Origin: Monoplex corrugatus
Lineage: Eukaryota; Mollusca; Gastropoda; Littorinimorpha; Ranellidae
NCBI GenBank assembly: GCA_030674185.1
Contig: JAPXFY010000022.1
Location: forward strand, 2,430,093-2,494,092
DNA length: 64,000 nucleotides
Direction: 5' to 3'
The notes beneath the pieces are model-generated. The model made no database searches. It was not told the origin of the DNA and saw only the letters and a list, made by a program, of their open reading frames with translations. This document shows positions 57,501-64,000 of the stretch, one piece after another. The position numbers were made by a program, and so were the translations under genes. The stretch's first letter is position 1, and every line of letters starts with the position of its first letter.

Positions 57501-59030
57501 CCCCCCCCCCCCCCGACACACACACACACACAACTCAACACTCTCCCCGTTATCCCCCCCCCCCCGACACACACACACCCAACTCAACACTCTCCCCGTT
57601 ATTCCTCCCACACACACCCAACTCAACACTCTCCCCTTTATTCCCCCCCCCCCACACACACACCCAACTCAACACTCTCCCCTTTATTTCCCACACACAC
57701 ACCCAACTCAACACTCTCCCCGTTATTCCCCCCCCCCCCCACACACACACCCAACTCAACACTCTCCCCGTTATTTCCCCCCCCCCCACACACACACACA
57801 CACCAACTCACATCACATCTCCCCGTTATTTCCCACACACACACCCAACTCAACACTCTCCCCGTTATTTCCCCCCCCTCCACACCCCCCCAACTCAACA
57901 CTCTCCCCTTTATTTCCCCCCCCCACACACACACACACCCCCAACTCAACACTCTCCCCTTTATTTCCCCCACACACACACACCCAACTCAACACTCTCC
58001 CCTTTATTTCCCCCCCCCCCCCCACACACACACCCCAACTCAACACTCTCCCCTTTATTTCCCCCCACCTCACACACACACACACACACCCAACTCAACG
58101 CTCTCCCCGTTATTTCCCCCCCCCCCCCACACCACACACACACACCACCCCAACTCAACACTCTCCCCGTTATTTCCTACACACACCCAAATCAACACTC
58201 TCCCCGTTATTTCCCCACACACACCCAACTCAACACTCTCCCCGTTATTTCCCACACACACCCAACTCAACACTCTCCCCGTTATTTCCCACACACACCC
58301 AACTCAACACTCTCCCCGTTATTTCCCACACACACACCCCCAACTCAACACTCCTCCCCTTTATTTCCCCCCCAACACACACACCCCAACTCAACACTCT
58401 CCCCTTTATTTCCCCCCCCCCACACACACACACCCCCAACTCAAACTCTCCCCTTTATTTCCCCCCACACACACCCAACTCAACACTCTCCCCGTTATCC
58501 CCCCCCCCCCACACACACACACACACCCAACTCAACACTCTCCCCGTTATTTCCCCCACACACACCCAACTCAACACTCTCCCCGTTATTTCTGCCCCCC
58601 CCCCCCCCCCCACACAACTCAACACTCTCTCCCCTTTATTTCCCACACACACACCCAACTCAACACTCTCCCCGTTATTCCCTCCCCCCCCACACACACA
58701 CACAACTTAACACTCTCCCCGTTATTTCCCCACACACCCAACTCAACACTCTCCCCGTTATTTCCCCCCCCCCCCACACACACACACACAGCTCAACACT
58801 CTCCCCGTTATTTCCCCCACATACACACACACCCAACTCAACACTCTCCCCGTTATTCCCCCCCCCCCCACACACACACACAACTTAACACTCTCCCTGT
58901 TATTTCACACACACACACACCCAACTCAACACTCTCCCAGTTATTTCCCCCCCCCCCCCACACACACACAACTTAACACTCTTCCCGTTATTTCACACAC
59001 ACACACACCCAACTCACTCTTTCCGTTATT
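54520..59030. repeat. 37-bp C-rich minisatellite, 4.5 kb
   Basis: More than 110 copies of aactcaacactctccccgtt followed by atttcc, a variable C run (up to about 18) and acacacaccc. The left third lacks the aacact step (actcactctccccgttattt). The + strand stays open for up to about 1,400 codons as His/Pro/Ser/Thr low-complexity sequence; the G-rich complement is also open. No domain is present. Confidence 0.97.
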
Positions 59031-59074
59031 TCCCCTACGCTAATGATAGATTTCATCTCTGAAAGTGGAGCCTG

Positions 59075-59995
59075 AAATCTGTCTTGGTTCATCTTCTTCT
59101 TCTTCCCAAAGGATGACATTTGGCATCGGAGAACCGAAAAAAGCCATTCCACCAGATGGTCGGAACAGCAAAAGGCTACAGACTCCAATGTGGAAAATCA
59201 CGGATGGGACAGGCAGAAGACTCCATTCAGTATGTGTGTCAACTGACAGAACTCAAAGGGACACAGGAATGGGGAAAACATCCAAACCATTTCAAACATC
59301 TGTACAAAACTACCATACCCAAAATTCTAGGGAGACACTGTTGCGAATGTCCAGAAGGGAAAACAGATGCAGAAATTAAGCTACTCATGGAACAACTGAG
59401 CTGCAACCCCAAAGATGTAATCATATACACGGATGGATCAGTCACCAATAACAAACCTGGATGGTGCTTCACTGTCAAACAGAATGGAAACACCAAACAT
59501 GAAGAGAACGTTACATGTGATATCACAACCTCCAGTCTGACGATGTAAATTGAGGCAGTCACACATGCACTACATTGGCTAACCTCACTGGATGATGACA
59601 TCAAAGAAGGCCAAGCCTTCATCCTGACTGACTCAATGAATCTACTTCAAAAAGTGCAAAATGGAGTAGGGACCCCATAACGGCACAAAGCAATGAAGAG
59701 TGTCGATATACAAAGTCTCACGTGAATCTACTGTCATGGACACGCTGGTGTTAAGGGAAGTGAACGGGCCGATAAACTTGCAGGCAATGCCACTACAACA
59801 AAATTCTCCATCTGGGAAAATATGAGGTCCTTAGACGCTTTAAATCATACATTTGTGAACAAAATGTGAGTCATCATACCATCGAACGTCTTATCAATAA
59901 AGGACCAGATATAGAAAGTGGCCGGAAATCCACTCTGAAAGGAAAAAAACAAGAGCTATCATTAATCAGACCAACATTGGTATTATGTCAAAATC
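59075..59995 (+). pseudogene. LINE RNase H domain pseudogene
   Basis: Encodes the C-terminal RNase H region of a LINE: VIIYTDGSVT (first catalytic Asp, about 59420-59450), the IEAVTHALHWL helix (Glu) after a stop at 59546-59548, FILTDSMNLLQKVQNG (second Asp), and HGHAGVKGSERADKLAGNA (His and last Asp, about 59735-59790). The tail region contains STLKGKKQE. In-frame stops (59546, near 59680, 59720 and later) show decay. Upstream it abuts the C-rich array, so the reverse transcriptase part is absent. The four RNase H active-site positions are still recognisable. Confidence 0.85.
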
Positions 59996-60145
59996 CAGAT
60001 ATGTCTGAAAGTTTTTTTATTGTAATCCAGATATGTCTGAAAGTTTTTTGACTGTAATCCAGATATGTCTGAAAGTTTTTTGACTGTAATCCAGATATGT
60101 CTGAAAGTTTTTTGACTGTAATCCAGATATGTCTGAAAGTTTTTC
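59995..60145. repeat. 32-bp minisatellite at the LINE 3' end
   Basis: Five copies of ccagatatgtctgaaagttt followed by tttgactgtaat, starting within the last recognisable LINE sequence. Confidence 0.93.
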
Positions 60146-60179
60146 ATGATATGTACGACTCATATATACGGGTGTCTCC

Positions 60180-60433
60180 TCTTTGCTGGTGTTGTTGTTG
60201 TTGCTTTTGTTGTTGTAGCTGTTGTTGTTGTTGCTGTTGTTGTTGCTGTTGTTGTTGTAGCTGTTGTTGTCGGCCATCATGCTGTGTCGATGTGGGTGTG
60301 TATATATGAATGTATGTGTGTATGTCCGTGTGCGGCATTGTGGGTATATGCATGTATTTACTGTTATTTGTTATTTTCATCTCTTACCTGTTTATTTATC
60401 TACATACTCCTTTATTTTGTATTTATTTATTCG

Positions 60434-60479
<46 letters not shown>

Positions 60480-60480
60480 T
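60180..60480. repeat. GTT and TTAC microsatellites
   Basis: A (gttgtt)n tract with gct steps at about 60188-60270 and a perfect (ttac)n run at about 60434-60478, with AT-rich sequence between. Confidence 0.93.
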
Positions 60481-60754
60481 ACCTATCTATGATTAATGAA
60501 ATATTGTCTTCACCTAGTTGATAGACGGCTGAGACTTTGTGTACTGACACTGACTGAGGTGGGGGTAGGGGGAGTTCTGTCATGTGAGACGAGTTTATAC
60601 AGAATAGCTAGTTGTGGTGTGATTCAGACCTTTTATTATTTATTTATTTACTTACTTTATATATTTTATATAATGTTCCTTTTTTGAAGGTAAGATACAC
60701 ACATACACATCATTTACATGTAACCAAGATTTTCCAGTGGTAGGCTGATAAAAT
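60481..60754. other. AT-rich spacer
   Basis: Contains short (attt)n-like runs at 60630-60680. No gene seen. Confidence 0.5.
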
Positions 60755-60935
60755 ACCAGTACAAAATATAGACTAGGTGGGGCCTCAGGACCTGGCCAGT
60801 TCATGGGTTTATGTGCAGGCTTAAGGCTTGCGCCATGATCACCATACACATACCACCTGTGACGTTAGTGCATATGGAATTCGTTCCGAGCGCGGAGACG
60901 TCATCTTGAGAAACTGAAACTGAAAGCAAAGGATG
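60755..60935 (-). mobile_element. SINE-like repeat with conserved core
   Basis: The complement begins tttcagtttcagtttctcaa and continues gatgacgtctccgcgctcgg, aacgaattccatatgcacta and caggtcctgaggc. This is a diverged form of a SINE core I recall from many molluscs (a cgtcactgcgttcggac then aatccatatacgct pattern). Identity is from memory. Confidence 0.55.
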
Positions 60936-60969
60936 ACATGGTGGTGTGGCGGTTAATGTCACAGATAAA

Positions 60970-61310
60970 TTGTCACCTCTCCTCCATGTTCATGGTGGCT
61001 GTATTTACTTTGAAAGCCCATTCCATTTGGTCTTTGAGTTCCGTTCAAAACTCTAGGTTGGCTGCCCTTGTGGTGTTGATGTGTGGGCGTGCTTTCTGCT
61101 TGATGTGGTGGGTCGTCTTCAGTTTCTGCTGTAGCTTGCTACACACCGTGAAATGGTATGTGCCTCAGCTGGCACTGTGAAGACAACGTGTGAGCGGTTC
61201 ACTGTTGAGGGCAGTTCTATCGATGATGACCATGTCCAGCTGATGCCAATGTCCGGTCCTAGGGTGTCACCAGGAGACTTTATGGCAAGGGGTCCAGAAC
61301 GTCTCTGTCT
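60970..61310 (-). pseudogene. LINE endonuclease fragment
   Basis: On the - strand the frame reads KVSW, stop, HPRTGHWHQLDMVIIDRTA, RCLHSAS, stop, GTYHFTVCSKLQQKLK, KARPHINTTRAANLEF, stop. This matches the end of the APE endonuclease and the linker of molluscan LINEs (an HPRS.HWHQ(L/I)D block followed by a degraded DH.LV block). At least four in-frame stops are present. It is unrelated in sequence to the LINE in RAD51C intron 6. Confidence 0.7.
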
Positions 61311-61399
61311 GTCTCTGTCTCTGTCTCTGTCTCTTGTTGTGTCTCTGTGACTGTCTCCTTTATCTTTCTTGAGACAAGACAAATGTTTTCTTTCACTGT

Positions 61400-62155
61400 T
61401 CCAACGTGTCACGTGTCTCAGTGGTGTTTATCCACATCACTCATACTGTTCCACATCACACCACATGCCTCAGTGGTGTTTATCCACATCACTCATACTG
61501 TTCCACATCACACCACATGCCTCAGTGGTGTTTATCCCACATCACTATACTGTTCCACATCACACCATGGCCTCAGTGGTGTTTATTCCACATTACTCAT
61601 TCTGTTTCCACATCACATCATGTGCCTCAGTGGTGTTTATCCCACATCACTCATTCTGTTCCACATCACACCACTGCCTCAGTGGTGTTTATCCCACATA
61701 CTATACTGTTCCACATCACACCACATGCCTCAGTGGTGTTTAATACCACCACATCCCCCTCATTAACATGTTCCACATCACACCACATGCCTCAGTGGTG
61801 TTTATCCCACATCATCTCAATTCTGTTTCCACATCACACCACATATGCCTCAGTGGTGTTTATCCCACATCACTAATACTGTTCCACATCACACCACGTG
61901 CCTCAGTGGTGTTTATCCCACATCACTCATTCTGTTCCACATCACACCATGCCTCAGTGGTGTTTATCCCAACATCTCCCACATCAACCTTTCATGGTTT
62001 CCACATCACAACCACCACCATGTGCCTCAGTGGTGTTTATCCCACATCACTCATTCTGTTCCACATCACACCACATCCATGCCTCAAGTGGTGGTTTTAT
62101 CCCACATCACTCATACTGTTCCACATCACACCACATGCCTCAGTGGTGTTCAAGT
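61400..62155. repeat. About 53-bp minisatellite
   Basis: About 14 copies of tgcctcagtggtgtttatcc, cacatcactcatactgttcc and acatcacaccaca, with many small indels in the middle (61740-62000). Confidence 0.95.
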
Positions 62156-62329
62156 CTCATGTCATGTTTTCAGCATGGAGATGCGAACTAGCTCTTCACA
62201 CGGTTGGCACCATTGTGCTTCTTGTGTGAGCGTAGAATGTGCGACCCATGTGTAGCCTCCATAACACTCCCTTCTTTCTGCAGTTACAATAAACTGATGG
62301 GAGGAACTGTATAAGTTCGAGCCGAATTT

Positions 62330-62650
62330 AGAAAAATGACAGAAAACGTGACAGCATACGAAAAACGACGTAAAAAAAAACAACAACAACAAAAACGATA
62401 ACATCAAAAGAAAAGACTTACTACGAGAACAATGACAGAAAACGTGACATCATACGAAGAATGACGTAATGAAAAAAGGAAAGAAAAAACGATGACATCA
62501 AAAAGAAACGACATAATACGACAATGACAGAAAACGTGACATCGTACAAAAAACGATGTATACAAGGAACAATGACATCATATCAAACAACGTATTGCAA
62601 AAATGATAACTTAGATCGTTTTCGTATGATGTCACGTTTTCTGTGAAATC
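62330..62650. repeat. Imperfect repeats and a 24-bp perfect inverted repeat
   Basis: The motif atgacagaaaacgtgacatc recurs at about 62335, 62432 and 62525. The sequence acagaaaacgtgacatcata plus cgaa at 62435-62458 is exactly complementary to 62621-62644, so the region can fold back. No coding sequence. Confidence 0.85.
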
Positions 62651-63175
62651 TTCATTTCGTCTTATGTCTGTAGTTAATCAAAGAACATAACTCTTGAGAG
62701 TCACGTAGGAATTATCTCCCATGTTGTACTGTGCATTTAAGCTCTGTTCAACGTAAAGTCAAGAAAGTTGAGAAGTTTTGTTTTTTCTTTTTATTTTGAT
62801 TTACTTTTCGTTCTTTTGTATATGCTCGAAAAAGGGCAGTTGGCCTATGTTCTCTGAGCTTGTAATGTCAAATATGTGTTCTTGTTCTGTTTTGTGTAAC
62901 TGTGGTTTTCGTTGATTTTCAGGACATGTTTTCTCAGATACTGCACTGCTCTGCTGTGCTCCCTGTTATAAGGTGAATTTACAAATATGGTAACAGAGTG
63001 GTAAAAATCATCGAAAATCGACCAACATATTTTTACGATAAGAAGGGCTGGAACCGTGTTTCCCTTCCATTTAGATATGCATTGAAACAATAGACGGAGG
63101 CGGAACACGGTTCCAAGTTTTCCTGATATTCTTTATGATGTGTCGCGACCCGTTTGTGCTCAGAAACAACACTTG
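62651..63175. other. Spacer, nothing recognised
   Basis: AT-rich single-copy DNA. The phrase agggcagttggcctatgttc near 62834 resembles the loop of the foldback element at 29009-29270. No gene seen. Confidence 0.5.
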
Positions 63176-63330
63176 GGCAGGGGAGAGAGACAGGGGAGAG
63201 AGAGAAAGAGAGAGAAAGAGAGAGAAAGAGAGAACAGACAGACAGACAGAGGGCATGCGCGGGTGCTCATTTGTGTGTGTGTGTGTGTGTGTGTGTGTTT
63301 TTGTGTGTGTTGTGTGTGTGTTGTGTGTGT

Positions 63331-63361
<31 letters not shown>

Positions 63362-63384
63362 TGTGTGTGTGTGTGTGTGTTGTT

Positions 63385-63430
<46 letters not shown>
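63176..63430. repeat. GA, CAGA and GT microsatellites
   Basis: (gaga)n/gagagaaa at about 63181-63235, (cagaca)n to 63250, then long (gt)n tracts with tt interruptions at 63272-63428. Confidence 0.95.
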
Positions 63431-63431
<1 letters not shown>

Positions 63432-63534
63432 AATACCGGACATTTTTTGTTTGCTTTTTTTGCTTTGTTTGTTGTATCCTTTTGTTTTTATTGGTCTGTT
63501 TTGTTGGGTCTTATCTCCTATGCCAAGGTTTTGT

Positions 63535-64000
63535 GCAAAGGGTATGCTGGTTAAAGGTCTGTGTGATGGTAGGTCTGTCTCTACAGAACCCAGCCTGTTC
63601 TCAGTAATAATGGGTATGCTGGTTAAAGGTCTGTGTGATGGTAGGTCTGTCTCTACAGAACCCAACCTGTTCTCAGTAATAATGGGTATGCTGGTTAAAG
63701 GTCTGTGTGATGGTAGGTCTGTCTCTACAGAACCCACCTGTTCTCAGTAATAATGGGTATGCTGGTTAAAGGTGTGTGTGATGGTAGGTCTGTCTCTACA
63801 GAACCCACCTGTTCTCAGTAATAAAGGGTATGCTGGTTAAAGGTGTGTGTGATGGTAGGTCTGCCTCTACAGAACCCACCTGTTCTCAGTAATAATGGGT
63901 ATGCTGGTTAAAGGTGTGTGTGATGGTAGGTCTGTCTCTACAGAACCCAGCCTGTTCTCAGTAATAATGGGTATGCTGGTTAAAGGTCTGTGTGATGGTA
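63535..64000. repeat. 72-bp minisatellite running off the window end
   Basis: About six and a half copies of gggtatgctggttaaaggtc, tgtgtgatggtaggtctgtc, tctacagaacccagcctgtt and ctcagtaataat. The period is a multiple of three, giving a 24-residue repeat in an open frame (GMLVKGLCDGRSVSTEP...) when no indel intervenes. The array is cut by the window boundary. Confidence 0.95.

Noticed and set aside
54523..58710. 1,395-codon + strand open frame in the C-rich array
   Set aside because: His/Pro/Ser/Thr low-complexity translation of a minisatellite with indels between copies. Other frames are also open and there is no unique sequence.

Overview
This is animal nuclear DNA, very probably from a mollusc and most likely a gastropod. 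Three things support this: one intron-rich gene with canonical GT-AG introns, a mix of LINE, SINE, mariner-like and foldback elements of the kinds I know from molluscan genomes, and very dense tandem repeats. The species assignment rests on memory of repeat families and was not searched. I see no bacterial operons, rRNA, tRNA genes or CRISPR arrays.

The only gene I can name is RAD51C, a RAD51 paralogue acting in homologous recombination and replication-fork protection. It lies on the + strand from 32219 to about 51445. Six coding exons join in phase into 337 codons matching the vertebrate protein end to end, with Walker A (GAPGVGKT), Walker B (LVIVD) and the ALGESWGHA block. The last exon is uncertain because its splice acceptor and first codons have been tandemly copied several times (51363-51905). 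A possible first exon of an unrecognised gene lies on the - strand at 30122-30378, divergent from RAD51C.

Layout. 1-29000: almost continuous minisatellites with repeat units of 40, 81, 38, 46, 45, 36, 71, 30, about 66, about 42, 42 and 37 bp, with LINE, SINE and MITE remnants between or around them. 29000-32200: foldback element, candidate - strand exon, LINE and SINE remnants, and the upstream region of RAD51C. 32200-51450: RAD51C, whose introns carry a 70-bp hairpin array with AATAAA motifs, GT tracts next to two splice donors, three LINE fragments, a SINE, a 605-bp inverted-repeat DNA element, 22-, 99-, 20-, 28-, 43- and 41-bp arrays and a 1.65-kb TTC/GAA tract. 51450-64000: possible polyadenylation signals, a mariner-like pseudogene, a 4.5-kb C-rich array, a LINE RNase H pseudogene, a LINE endonuclease fragment and more arrays, the last running off the window.

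By a hand tally about 60% of the window is tandem repeat. The most interesting structure is that many arrays begin inside a transposable element: the repeat unit is a piece of a SINE, LINE, MITE or mariner copy whose remaining parts flank the array. This is the best candidate for something not well described. I found no new defence or biosynthetic system, and the very long open reading frames across the arrays are low-complexity artefacts.
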